DNA of 64,000 nucleotides from contig OY998177.1 of assembly GCA_963921935.1 (NCBI GenBank), forward strand, positions 7,653,754 to 7,717,753, given 5' to 3'. Both the position numbers and the translations under genes were made by a program. The notes beneath the pieces are model-generated. The model was not told the origin of the DNA. It saw nothing but the letters and a program-made list of their open reading frames with translations, and did no database searches. How positions within the stretch are numbered: position 1 is the stretch's first letter; the number at the start of each line of letters is the position of its first letter. The stretch comes from Galeruca laticollis. Its lineage: Eukaryota > Arthropoda > Insecta > Coleoptera > Chrysomelidae. This document shows, piece by piece, positions 11,913-22,499 of the stretch.

Positions 11913-13480
11913 CCCGCTTATTGGAATATCGTATAATAGAATACCCCGCTTATTCGAATAAAAATCATGAGCTCAGATCAACTTCATATAACTCTTAACA
12001 AAAATCTCTGCTTATAGGAATACCGCATATTGGAATAATACTGCTTAAAAGAATAATTCATTTACACAATATTTTCAATAATATCAGGTAAAGGTCCAAA
12101 ACATGCTGGCTACCTGCTCATGCCTCTTTTTTTGGGAAGTTCTTTGTATGTATGCTGGCTACCTGCTTTCTACTTCTACTTATTTATGCGATAGGACATT
12201 CAGAGAAATTTGTTTCAAAATCCATTTATAGGAGTATCTTATGGACTATGGGGGCTTCGATTATTTTAAACGTTGCCTTGAATATGTTAAATTTGCATAC
12301 AAATTGTACGATTGAAGTTAAACTGGCTAGTTCAATCTTTAAAATAAAAGATCTTACACTTAAAGAATAAGTACATAAACAAATTTAAGGGCAGTCAATC
12401 AGAAGTTGGTCTAAAGATCACTCCCAAATTTCAATAAAAAGTTCACGGTGGAGCAAAAGATGCCGATATGGTTGGAGCAGACCATTGGGTAACTGATATT
12501 CTGCCAGATTTGGTAAAATAATGCGAACCCAGTTGTATCTATAATTGAGACGAAACTGCTCTTTATTATTGAGAAACTCCAAATGGGATCCTATGCTTTC
12601 GAGGAAAAAAACCATTGGTGGAAAATCTAACAAAAATAGACTAATCATTATTTATTGTGCATATGCTGATGGAAGTCATAAACTACCCATGTTAATCATA
12701 GGAAGATCTGAGTAGCCCAGGTGTTAAAAAAATATAAAAACTCTACCAGTAAGGTACACAGCAAACAAAAATGCTTGGGTGACTGCAAAATAATTTAATG
12801 AATTGTTAACTAATTTTGACAAGGACGTGGCGAAGAAGCATAGGAAGGCCTTGTTATTTGTTAACAATTACAGGAAGGAATTAATAAAAAACTCATATCA
12901 AGTATGGTTGATTATGATCCAATATCAAGATCAACGGTCACCGAAATGTCCAAAAAATATCAATTTTATCAGCGATTCACATGATGCATAACGCCAGGCG
13001 CAAAGTGTCTTGTAACACTATTAGGTGTACACTTATTTCGACAAATGAAGTATTGAATTTAGAAAGTGGCTTCCGAACTACCCCAGAAGGAATGAATTAT
13101 GGATAGTTTCATAGGTTTTTCCAATTTGCAAAGTGGTAATGTGAATAATGAAGAAGACATTGGCGAGAGCGAGAAGGACAGTGTAAATGATTAGTTGAAT
13201 CCTGCCGATATTCTAACTTGTGAAGAAGTAAAATCAGCTTGTGATGTGATAAGAAGGTTTCTTGAGAGTAAGTCTATTATTGATTTCACCACTTAGTATA
13301 AACTGGAACACGAAATAAGGAACATTTTGTGTAAAGAGGAAAAACAGTCCAATATATCTGATTATTTCTGTGAAAATGTAAATTATTTTAGTTATGCATG
13401 TGAGGATAATATTAATATCCAGAATACATTATTACAAATGCGAATAGATATATTCTTTTTACTAACTAACACATAGAAAT
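11913..13480 (+). mobile_element. Tigger/pogo-like DNA transposon relic
   Basis: The left part (11,913-12,060) has the CCGCTTATTGGAATA / GCTTATAGGAATACCGC sequence typical of Tigger ends. Transposase pieces follow on the plus strand: VHGGAKDADMVGADHWV near 12,450, a degenerate YN-DETALYY catalytic-Asp block near 12,540, a GDGSHKLP-type region near 12,670, NKNAWVT near 12,770, and an FDKDVAKKHRKALLFVNN block at about 12,810-12,870 (motif of the second Asp). Near 13,190-13,290 NPADILTCEEVKSACDVI matches Tigger C-termini. Full of stops. A direct repeat, ATGCTGGCTACCTGCT, occurs at 12,103 and 12,152. Related to TIGD/jerky-like proteins. Confidence 0.75.
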
Positions 13481-13573
13481 AGTCAAACTAACAAATCTAC
13501 CAATGAAAACAGAATATGTAACAAAATAAAACGAAAAAATATATAAGAGAATAAACCGGCAATTGTCATATTT

Positions 13574-13693
13574 TTACTTTTCCGACCAACCAATCTAATA
13601 TGCGAGGTAAGTATTGGTCTACCGAACAAAAAGTTGCAGTTTTGGAATTTTTTTAAACTATTTTAACGTTTTTCACCAAGAACATTCTGCGTG
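13574..13693 (+). mobile_element. ~1-kb repeat element, left part (copy c/d, segment 1)
   Basis: Starts TTACTTTTCCGACCAACC, then ATATGCGAGGTAAGTATTGG and TTTTAACGTTTTTCACC. It is cut by the errantivirus-type insertion after CGTG and resumes at 16,696. Confidence 0.75.
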
Positions 13694-13890
13694 AATTACG
13701 CATTTTACTAACGAAAATAATTTTTAAAAATATATTTTAACAAAAATTTGTTACAATTTGAGATTAATCCGTACAATTAATGTCGAGCTAAAATCTAGAA
13801 CAAAGTACACTCAACTATCGTTATATATAAATAAACGCAGACGTTGCATTCTTCATTGTTGTTTTTCTTGAATTTTCTAGACCTGTAACT
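13694..13890 (-). repeat. 3' LTR of the errantivirus-type element
   Basis: 197 bp, AGTTAC...GTAATT on the minus strand. About 135 bp next to the AGTTAC end are shared with the right LTR. The rest has no counterpart there. Confidence 0.8.
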
Positions 13891-13902
13891 CCTCCATCCC
13901 TT
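13891..13902 (-). other. Polypurine tract
   Basis: On the minus strand AAGGGATGGAGG lies directly next to the 3' LTR, where plus-strand DNA priming is expected. Confidence 0.65.
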
Positions 13903-13948
13903 AGACTGGAAAATAATGGAATTATTTTTTGGTTCTAAATTTCTTTTT

Positions 13949-15198
13949 CTAATTCAATTTCTTTTTCTTGCATTTTTCTGATATTCTTTTCTTCTTCTTG
14001 TATCTTCTTATAAAATGAAATATTGTTATAGCAATACAAATAATTATTATGGTCGAAAATAATCCAACCGTTGTGTGTATTTTTGGAGTTTCTACTTCTA
14101 TAATTGGTTTTATATTTTTGGCAATTTTGTTAATTTCGTACAATCATTCAAAAACCAATTTTACTGAAATTTGGTGAATTATGTTTTTGGAATACTAAGA
14201 ATTTTGCATCTAACTTTGGTAATATAATTGATTTTCTTCTTTGAATTTGCACATTAGTTGAAAATGTTTCTTCTCCTATCTGAACTTTGTAATTTTCTGG
14301 AATTCTGATAATTGATGGATAATTTATTTCTAAGTATTGGTCTGAAGTGCATTCTGATAATACTGTTACAACTGGATTTGGAATGATCAATACTTCATTA
14401 TTAGTTACTTGTTCAATAATAATTTCTTGAAGGTTAACATCATTGGCGTAACAATACTTGGGAGAATGGCCGTCTAATAATTCCATTGTACAATATCTTC
14501 ATTTGAATTCATCTAGGCAATAATATTCGTTTTCTAATATTGGGCACTCTTCTTTAAAAATGTTGCTTCCTCTACGGCTTTCACCAAGTAGGGTTGAAGA
14601 GGAATACATATTTTATGATTTTGGATAATAGGATATAAATGGAAAAATTCAGCAGGTTTGGATTTGTGTATATGAACGTTTATAGCAAAAATTGTTTTGG
14701 ACTTGGAAAAAGTTACTTGTGAACCCAGAAGTAAATAATATGTCATAATGTTATTAACTTTCGAAATTTGATCTTTTTTATAAATTTTTCCTGATTTGAG
14801 ATGACTAAACTATGAATCGAATTTAATTTTGAAAAGGTAATTGCATTATCAATATTACCAACTAAAGTAATTAAGCTTTGGCAATCCAGATTAATCTGTG
14901 AAATTGTGCCATAAAAAGTAATGAAGTTATTTAAAGTTATTAATTTACTACCTATCCAAATATGAAATGAAAGTTTTTTCTGATTTAACCACAAAGTTGT
15001 CAAAGATTGATTATAATGATCAATTAATTTTTTATTTCAAGATATCTGCAAATTCACTTCATGAATTATCTCTTTTTGAATTTGTTGCCAAATATTTATT
15101 GCTTTATCATATCTTTCCTCATCGAGTCAAGATTACCGAAAAGCCATTTATTAACTTTGCCTACAGCGTTTATCAATCCTCTTTTTGATCTAATATGT
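13949..15198 (-). pseudogene. Envelope-like gene of the errantivirus-type element
   Basis: Several frames in series on the minus strand encode a retroviral-type fusion glycoprotein. Near 15,190 a basic RSKR motif precedes a Gly/Ala/hydrophobic stretch, the layout of a furin site and fusion peptide in insect errantivirus and baculovirus F-type envelopes. The middle part (15,003-14,534) contains an ITFSKLN...HSLV region. The C-terminal ORF (14,143-13,949) has a clear membrane segment (TTVGLFSTIIIICIAITIF) and a short Lys-rich tail. Frameshifts and stops separate the pieces, and the surface subunit upstream of the cleavage site is mostly gone. Not functional as it stands. Confidence 0.75.
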
Positions 15199-15315
15199 GG
15201 GTAAATGTTTTCAGATTTTTTATCTTACACATTAATTAATATTTTGGTCCTTCCCATCATTTGTTCAGCTAAATTATGATATGATAAATGATTAGTAGCA
15301 TCACTTTCTATTAAA

Positions 15316-15980
15316 CTATTTAGATATTTTGGAAACATCAATATGTATGTGGTCAAAGGGTTTCGCTGCTGTAGGGGTTAAATTGAATTTAATTACAGGT
15401 GGATTCGTATCATATTCATTTTTCTGACATCCCTCACAATTGTTTATGTAATTTGCTGTCTTCCGACATTTTTGGCCAATAATATTTGAAGCTAAGTGAA
15501 TTTTTAAGTTCATAATTGCCTCTATGTCCTTTTTTATATACATGATAATATTCCATTTTAGATTTTTGTTCTATAGTTTCTAGGTCTTCTAATACTTTTG
15601 TGCAATGAATGAATTTAAACGTTGAGTTTTTAAATGTATTTTCAGCGGCTACTACAAATATTTTCATTAAATATTCGTTTTGGAAATATAAGGCATAATT
15701 TCTTTTGGGATCAATGTATTCTTTAATAAAATTAATTATATTTTGTTCCATATTAAAATTAGGTAATGTTACATATAGTCTTAAATTTTCAAATATTTTC
15801 TCCCGTGTTATTTGGGCATTCATCGTTTCTCCTAATCTAAGATAAATTTGATTTTTATAACAATTTAAAACTTTGTTTGTAATGGGTATTTCTAAAATTG
15901 GATTTTCTAATCATGTTTCAACTGTTTCTAAATCGACATCATTTAATATAAGATTTTTATTTGGTGGTTTTATTTGGTTA
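15316..15980 (-). pseudogene. Integrase region of the errantivirus-type element
   Basis: Two overlapping minus-strand frames (15,823-15,434 and 15,543-15,316). The first carries the linker between RNase H and integrase. Near 15,560-15,500 comes the zinc-binding region with HRGNYELKN, and YYWPKM in that frame. The second frame has YINNCEGCQKNEYD (the Cys pair) and stops soon after FDHIHIDVSK, which holds the first catalytic Asp of the integrase core. The rest of the catalytic core is absent, so this is truncated as well as frameshifted. Confidence 0.75.
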
Positions 15981-16556
15981 TCGGATATTATATTAATTTT
16001 TTTATCATTATTTTCTCTATTTTTCTTTGAAAATTATTATTACATCTATTTCTATGCTTAGTTATCTTATTGTTATTTATTTCTAGTTCTACTGTTATAA
16101 CTAAATAATAATTGTTTAAATTTTCATTATTGTTATTAGAATACTAGTTTCTATTATCTATTCTAACTACAATATGTACATACATTTTCTATATATTTTA
16201 AATCACTTGTATTGCAAAATGTTCCCAATTTTCTCTCATAAAATCTTGCAATCCCTGAATGTTGGATTGTCCCATTATTTCATCTTCACGACTTTGAATT
16301 TTCTTGTTTCTTTGCATACTGCTTTCTACATTTTCTTATATCTATTCTTCCATATATTTTCATTCGTTTCCTCGTTCATTTCTTCTATTTTCTTATTTCT
16401 TTTCTTCTTTATATTTTCAATAATTTTCTTATTATTTTCTTAGTTATAATCAAATTATTCTCTTCTATCTCGATTTTCATTCACTCGACTTACTTTTTCT
16501 TTAAGAACCTGTGTATTTTAATTTGTTTTTATTATTTCTCTATTCATTTTTCTTGT
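15981..16556 (-). other. A-rich 5' region of the errantivirus-type element
   Basis: On the minus strand this is very rich in A, with Lys/Glu-rich broken frames. It may be leader and gag remnant joined by deletion to the 3' part of pol. No motif is secure. Confidence 0.4.
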
Positions 16557-16583
16557 ATCTAGAACAAACTACACTTAACTATC

Positions 16584-16636
<53 letters not shown>

Positions 16637-16695
16637 TAAACGTTGACGTTGCATTCTTCATTGTTGTTGATCTTGAATTTTCTAGGCCTGTAACT
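16557..16695 (-). repeat. 5' LTR (partial) with TA microsatellite
   Basis: Shares with the left LTR the AGTTACAGGCCTAGAAAATTC start, the AACAATGAAGAATGCAACGT block and the TAGTTAAGTGTAGTTTGTTC block. A (TA)n run of about 48 bp at 16,587-16,634 replaces the short ATATATAA of the left LTR. Confidence 0.8.
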
Positions 16696-16985
16696 CGTGT
16701 ATGTCGTCGTCATCGTCTTTGTCGTCGGCCACTTTTCGTAACATGGTCTTGTTAGCAGGATGGGGCCTCCGTAGTTGAATGAGTCACCAATTTTATCGCC
16801 GAATATTGTTCAGGACATCCCACAGATGAACTCTACTGATGTTTAGCTCACCAGAACCAGTACAATGGGTGCTGTGGTACTTGAAGTACGACATTTTTGT
16901 CATTTTCATAGAAATTTCAGATTGTTAACACGATACAGCCTCCGGAGTGTTTACAAGTGACCAACTTTGTGATAATTAGTAGTGC
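16696..16985 (+). mobile_element. ~1-kb repeat element, right part (copy c/d, segment 2)
   Basis: Continues the copy cut at 13,693: CGTGTATGTCGTCGTC, then GTCGGCCACTTTTCGTAAC, one ~190-bp unit with GGTACTTGAAGTACGAC and the start of a second with CACGATACAGCCTCCGGAG. It ends near 16,985 without reaching the far terminus. Confidence 0.75.
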
Positions 16986-17585
16986 AAAATTTATTAACTA
17001 ATAATATACCTTCCATATTTTTGTTATGATACATTTTTTTAAATGGCGATTATTTTATAAGTCCATCTTTTCGAATCAAGGCAGCGTTTTTGCAATTTTA
17101 TAAAATATTTTTTATGGTTGTATAAACTATTATTGAAATGGGTTTAATCCGCTTTAACCGATCAGTAAGAAATATAATTTTAAATGTTGTTTGGACAGAT
17201 TATAGTATTAATCTGAAAAACATATTTATAAAATAGATTTTTAACTATCATATATATACTTTATTAAGATAAAATAAGCAAAATATGAGCATATGCTAGA
17301 GAACTTAAAGATATTATAGTTTGTGCTCTCTTGGTTGTATACATATTATATTAGAACTGTAGATCATTATAGGATGATCGTCCTTCTATTAGATATGTTG
17401 TATAGCATTCTACAGAGCCGTAATAATACTGATCACGCTATTTGGGTATGAGTAGTACAATACATTCAAAAGCGATCGAGATGTGCTTAGATATAGAACT
17501 CTTTAACTGAATTTAATATAACTTACGCACTTGTAATTATTACCAGAAAGTACGACAATTAATGAAGAATATTATAGTAGCGTTA
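16986..17585. other. No gene seen
   Basis: AT-rich sequence without recognisable motifs or repeats. Confidence 0.4.
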
Positions 17586-17776
17586 TGCGGCATTTGAGTG
17601 AGCGAATTTGTCGAAGAATAACAGATTGGGGAAAAGCTAACTCAGGGTTATGCAAAACTGTAACAAACAAGCAAGGCTACACATTTCTGGCCAAATCTCA
17701 CTCAACACCGCTGTATTTATCTTATATGGCTCTTCTCAAACTTAAATTTCTCCTTTTTGTCATGAATTTACAGTAG
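17586..17776 (+). pseudogene. Possible LINE reverse transcriptase C-terminal scrap
   Basis: The frame includes RRITDWGKAN, then (after an apparent frameshift) KQGYTFLAKSHSTPLYLS. The pattern L..I..WG.AN...FN..KTQ...FS.K is usual in the C-terminal part of Jockey/CR1-like reverse transcriptases. Only about 55 codons are recognisable, so the call is weak. Confidence 0.4.
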
Positions 17777-18074
17777 ATTAATTACATAAAGACGTATATT
17801 GTCGAAGCGATTTCCGACAGTGTGGTCAAGAAATGTTTTGATGGATAGATTTTCTGTTGTGGTGAGTGTATTATATTATATGGCTCCCACTTTGTACCTA
17901 GGTGACACAAAGAAACTTGTATGTATGAAACACATTAGCGTCCACTAATTCCGATCCACCAATTTCCGATACAGCTTTGACGCAGTATCATCTTCATTTT
18001 CAATATCAAAATGGTCACCATTGAAAATAAGTTTACAGATAACGTAGAATAGTGTAACTCAATACTATTTAATC
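17777..18074. other. No gene seen
   Basis: Unassigned sequence between the LINE scrap and a Penelope-like 3' end. Confidence 0.35.
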
Positions 18075-18600
18075 CTATTACTGTTTCAAATTAAACTAAA
18101 TGATTCTTATTTGACAATTGTTTCGATACTAAATATCATCGTCAGAATTTACATTTAATTTGATGCCTACCTGATGTTTAATAATTATTTTTAGCTGGAC
18201 CAAGACGTGACCTACCTTGTGTTTGACTTAATATGTATTAATAGGGAAAGGAAGAAGATATGATATTACAAATATCAAAGCTTAGATAATATCAGCCATA
18301 TGGGGATATCCTGGATATTTTTTCCCATTTAATATCAATATAACAGTGCAAGTATAGAGAAAGCAAGGAAAACTATATCCGCTGATCTTCACAATTATCA
18401 CTTAAGAAGACAGTTTTAAAGTGGAGAACTGCCTAGATTTATCTGTTGATTGACGAATTCATTTTGTGGGTTTCTTAAGTGTCTTCTAATTTCTAATTCT
18501 TCAAAAAATCCAGTTTTTGTTTGTTATCACAAATACGTAGTATTTCTAATTCTGTGTTAGGTGCCAATGAATGTTTGGAGTTTAGTAGATTCCTCGCACA
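18075..18600 (-). mobile_element. Penelope-like element, 3' end fragment
   Basis: On the minus strand this matches the end of the copy at 24.15-24.62 kb. It contains the LAPNTELEILRICDNK-type tail (near 18,590-18,530), the GATCAGCGGATATAGTTTTCC 3' UTR motif, the GATATCCCCATATGG block and ACGATGATATTTAGTATCG. It is cut off within the C-terminal coding tail at about 18,600. Confidence 0.75.
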
Positions 18601-18639
18601 TAATTATCTGGTTATTTTAATATTGTAATGAATGTTGTC

Positions 18640-19110
18640 GAGATCCGTAAATAATAATCCAGTGGCCGCTGCCACCAGTGTAATGATGTGAACTTTCACC
18701 ACTGTAATAAATTGTTTATTTATTTTGTCACCAGTGTAATGATCGGTAATTTTATCCTTTATATATTATCCAGTGTAGTGAATATTTGGTCCCCACTGTA
18801 ATAACCGCTGTGGTCGTTAAGAGTTCACAGCCCTCCGTTACCAGTGTATGACAACCTTTGGATTCCTATTTCCTTGAATTTTGCAGCGTGCTGTCACCAG
18901 TGCCTTATGGCACAATTTAGAGCCAGGAATCCCCCTGTGGGTAACCTCGGTGGAGGTGGTTCCCTGGCGCGAGCGGACAAGGTCTCCGTGGGGTCTCTTG
19001 GGCTTATACAATGTGCCAAGCCTAAGTTCTAAGGCCGGTCGCGTCAACCCGTTCTATCCTGCTGGTCCGAGGGTAGGGGTTGTTGATAAAGGAAACAGAC
19101 TGGGTGGATA
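18640..19110. repeat. Cluster of CACCAGTGTAATGA-like motifs with GC-rich tail
   Basis: GCCACCAGTGTAATGA (18,671), CACCACTGTAATAA (18,698), GTCACCAGTGTAATGA (18,728), ATCCAGTGTAGTGA (18,769), CCCCACTGTAATAA (18,791), TTACCAGTGTATGA (about 18,838) and GTCACCAGTGCC (about 18,894) recur at irregular spacing of 20-55 bp. The following 200 bp are unusually GC-rich for the region. No reliable ORF: the overlapping frames on both strands here are consequences of the low stop density. Confidence 0.6.
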
Positions 19111-19199
19111 GATAATATGTACATATATATTACAAACACAAAATAATTAGGTACAGTAATTCAGCCCTGGTTGGGACAAAATAATTAGTTAATCGGGGG

Positions 19200-19560
19200 A
19201 GAATGTCCCGGTATAATACACTAGAAATTCACTAGGGAAAAGACGACTTTCATAATCTGGAAGTAGTTTCTCCTTATTATGACGAAAGTAAAAGATGTCT
19301 TGCGTATGACTATTCCTGTATGAGGTATGATTACAATTGATATGACTCGGGAAAAATGTCTTCCATAAATCTGAAAGTAGTCTTTCCTGACTATGACATA
19401 AATGAAAGATATCTGGCGTATTAATATCCCTGTATAATATGAGAAAGTAACTATCAGGATTAGTGCCAAAAGTCTTTCGAAATCTGAAGGTAATCTGACC
19501 TGGTTATGATATAAATAAGATATTTCTTACATATGAATATCCCTGTATAATATTTATATT
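19200..19560. repeat. Three imperfect ~120-bp tandem units
   Basis: Each unit contains AATCTGAAAGTAGT(C/T)T, CCT(G/T)A(C/T)TATGA, AAAGAT(G/A)TCT and ATTCCTGTAT or ATCCCTGTATAATAT. The 82-codon minus-strand ORF across it is a repeat translation. Confidence 0.7.
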
Positions 19561-19813
19561 CCTGTGACTAAAATTTAGGGTCAGGTTACGTTTTATTTTT
19601 AGAACATCATAAATCACAACCACACAATATCACTTGTTTACGTACGGGCCGTCGAAGATGAGAGAGTGTCAGGCCATACGGTACCTGATCACTCTATGAG
19701 GGTTACTTCCTCACTGCCTCTGTTACCAAATTTTCTGCTATTTATTTCAGAAGATTTGGGATATTTTATTCAATTTCCTTCGTGTTGCCCCTGTCTCATA
19801 TTTTTTTATTTTC

Positions 19814-19866
19814 GTAATTGAAGGTTTATTTTCGTAATTGAAGGTTTATTTTCGTAATGAAAGGTT
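19814..19866. repeat. 20-bp minisatellite, three units
   Basis: TTTATTTTCGTAATTGAAGG is repeated in tandem; the last unit has GTAATGAAAGG. Confidence 0.85.
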
Positions 19867-20902
19867 GAATATTTGTCTATATTTTTGATAAACAAGCCAT
19901 CGTGTGATTTGTCATCGACCTTGTCGGTTGTGTAAATTGTTTGTTTAAATTCTTTTCTGCTGTAGGTCAACTTTTGTTTTATATTAAATTGAATTCAACT
20001 TATTTTATTATCAAGAAAATTATATCTATATAGGGTGTACCTAAATTTCCCTTTGCCATATTTCGTATTTATTACAATATATATGCCCGTAAGTATTCAC
20101 TGTATCGGATTTCAAAATGTCTAAGGGTTTGACCCAAATAGACAGCATTACAATCAGAATGTTTAAGTTTAAATATATCAGATATCTTTAGTGGGCATAT
20201 TTTTGTGTTTACATTTAACAATTCTGTACACACATTACTTTCTGATTTAAAAGAAATTGTTGTATTTGTTGCTAAAGATATTATCTTTGAAATATCACCT
20301 GCGTATGTGATGGTTTTATGATTTTTTATTCCTTTAGTTTGCTTAGGAAATATTAGTTGTAACGCCACTTTTTCCTCTCTTTTATTGATTAATTTATTTA
20401 TCATATGTACTGGATAACCGTTGGGTGTTGCTATTTGTTCGATTGTATCAATTTCTCTATCAAAATTACATTTGTTCGTAGAAACTGAAAATGCTCTATG
20501 AATCATTGTATTATATGTTGCTCATTTGTGTGACATGGGATGATCGGAACTGTATGGAATAGTCACACCAGTGTGTGTTGGTTTCCTGCAAATTGAATAA
20601 TCAAGTACATTATTAACTCTTTGAATTATTAAATCAAGAACATTTTTTATGAGTTATTTTCTTGTACTTCTAATGTGAATTTAATTTTTGGATGTTATTT
20701 ATTAATATGGTTGAAAAATATATCTAATTGTTGTTCACACTACCTATAAATAAGCGAATATTGCATCTACATATCTACACCAAAATGAGATATTTTTCGA
20801 AATATTACTTTCTCGAAGATTTTCCTCTCTAAACTGTCCAGAAAAATGTTTGCCAAAATATGTGATATGAGACTTCCCATTGGTGAACCTTCATTTTGAA
20901 TA

Positions 20903-22146
20903 TTTAGTCCATCTAGAAAGTATCCGGAATTTAATATTTCTTCTAATTTTAACATATTTCTTTTTTGTTACATCCTGAGACGAAAGTAATGCATCAAGTA
21001 GATTGTGCCAATAGTAGGCCATGACCAAAATTACATAACAATACCATCTGTCACATATTGTTGATTGTAAGCAGGCTTAAATTTTATGTAATAATGACAC
21101 AACTAGAAAAAAGGAAATTGATAGAATATTTGTACAGAAAAGGTGTTCAAAACGCTAAAGAATTAGTGGGATTGATGGATCTTAGGAAAAGTGCAGTATA
21201 TGAGACAATAAAGATGATAAATAATGGGAGAGATATGAGGCATGGACCAGTTTCGGGAGAAACCGCGTAAGACTACCGGAAATAATTGAAACGCATTAGT
21301 GGCCTTAGGACGACAAAATTCGCGCCTAGGGTTTCGAAAATTAGATAACAGATTCAAAAATCAACGAAGAATAAACGTATGTCCAGAAACTATCCGCAAG
21401 TCATGGAACAGACAAGGCTACATATCAAGGCAAAAAAGTCCCTGGAATAACACCTTTACAAAGGCAACGAAGAGTAGATTTTTGCCAATGTTTTGGAGAA
21501 GATAACTTTGGTAATATTTTTATTCGACGAAAGTTGCTTCCAGCTTGGTGTAAATCATCTAAAAATCCTATGAAGACAACGAGTTACTGTTCAAATTTCC
21601 CACTAAAATAATGGTTTAGGAGTGATATCTGTGCGTGGTGCTACACCTCTTTATATAGTTGATGGTGAAAAATATTGTGAAATTCTAAATGGTTTTCTTC
21701 TTGGAACGGCTCATGCTTTATATCCAGAGGGCTGGCGGGTTACAGCAGGATAATGCACGATGCCTTATTTCTGCATATACTTCAGTTAGGATGCGAGAAC
21801 TAAACTTGACAACAATTCCATGGTCAGCAGCTTCACCAGATCTTGGTACCATTGAAAACGTATGGGGACTAATGGAGATGAAATTAGAATGAGCAGCGCC
21901 ACGAAATAAAAAAGATTTGATTCGGTCAGTTTTATAGGCCTGGACCACCATCACCGAACATTATAGCGTTCACCTAGTTTCAGGTTTGCCTGAACGTTTA
22001 TTTGAATCTTTAGAGTTAAATGGAGGTTGTATGAATAAATGATATGAATTATTTGTTATAATTATATTAATTCAAGTAATAAAAATATATATCGAAAATT
22101 TACAATTGTGATTCCTGTTTTCCGGATACTTTCTAGACGGACTATA
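20903..22146 (+). mobile_element. Tc1-like DNA transposon
   Basis: About 1.24 kb, bounded by inverted repeats that share TAGTCC(A/G)TCTAGAAAGTATCCGGA (left 20,905-20,929; right about 22,121-22,144). It interrupts the Penelope-like reverse transcriptase frame, and the flanking codons continue on either side. TA dinucleotides flank both ends, as expected for Tc1/mariner, though small changes blur the exact duplication. Confidence 0.85.
21094..22042 (+). pseudogene. Tc1-like transposase (DD34E type), frameshifted
   Basis: It begins at MTQLEKRKLIEYLY with a helix-turn-helix region and passes through RRINVCPETIRKSWNRQGY. The first catalytic Asp lies in LFDESCFQLG (about 21,520), the second in QQDNAR (about 21,745) and the Glu in GTIENVWGLM (about 21,865). 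The C-terminus SGLPERLFESLELNGG ends at 22,042. Three or more frameshifts and in-frame stops separate the blocks, so it is dead. The length fits a ~330-residue transposase. Confidence 0.85.
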
Positions 22147-22376
22147 TAATTTATTGTCAAAAGCGAAATAATTCTGATCAATACATACATCAAATGAATG
22201 AAGTGTATCTGATATTCTTCCAGGATTAAAACTTTTATCATCTAGTAATTTTTATTATTAGACATCCATTAGGAGGAATTCTAGTGAAAATATTGGTAAC
22301 ATCAAATGAAATGAGTTGTCTTGTAAGTTGAATGTTTTCAATGTTTTGATTAGATATATAGAATAATAAATTGATA

Positions 22377-22380
<4 letters not shown>

Positions 22381-22427
<47 letters not shown>
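22381..22427. repeat. (TA)n microsatellite inside the Penelope-like element
   Basis: About 47 bp of pure TA. The sister copy has only GGATATATATC at the same point (near 23,205), so the run grew from a short seed inside the element. Confidence 0.9.
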
Positions 22428-22428
<1 letters not shown>

Positions 22429-22499
22429 CCGTAATTATTGAGTATATTGTTAATTATTTTCGATAATATTTAAGAAACAAAAACTACAAAATCGTGAAC

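Larger units (their letters stand above)
13694..16695 (-). mobile_element. Errantivirus-type (Ty3/gypsy) LTR element, truncated
   Basis: An old, damaged retroelement on the minus strand. The LTRs begin AGTTAC and the left one ends GTAATT, the usual errantivirus termini. A 4-bp target duplication CGTG flanks it (13,690-13,693 and 16,696-16,699). In element order: a shortened 5' LTR at the right, an A-rich 5' region, the C-terminal part of the polyprotein with integrase, env, a polypurine tract, and the 3' LTR at the left. Gag, protease and reverse transcriptase are missing. At 3.0 kb it is less than half the usual ~7 kb. It sits inside the ~1-kb repeat element. Confidence 0.85.
20075..22490 (-). 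mobile_element. Penelope-like element, interrupted by a Tc1-like element
   Basis: Minus strand. The upstream piece (about 22,490-22,147) has the reverse transcriptase motif A region (LISFDVTNIFTRIP) and FDVCIDQNYFAFDNKLY. It is cut by a Tc1-like element. The downstream piece (20,902-20,075) resumes with IQNEGSPMGSLISHILANIF (motif B), then passes stops into an ORF (20,506-20,072) containing FPKQTKGIKN and SDCNAVYLGQTLRHFEIRY, a GIY-YIG nuclease region. The 3' end after AYIL is missing. It is head-to-head with the copy at 22.5-24.7 kb. Confidence 0.85.

Noticed and set aside
16174..16443. Hydrophobic Phe/Leu/Ile-rich ORF as a membrane protein
   Set aside because: It is the T-rich complement of the A-rich leader of the errantivirus-type element; the composition explains the hydrophobicity.
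18838..19111. Overlapping ORFs on both strands in the GC-rich patch
   Set aside because: Low stop density in GC-rich sequence explains them; three frames are open at once.
20767..20955. 62-codon minus-strand ORF as one protein
   Set aside because: Its first ~18 codons lie in the Tc1-like terminal repeat and the rest in Penelope-like reverse transcriptase; the frame is accidental.
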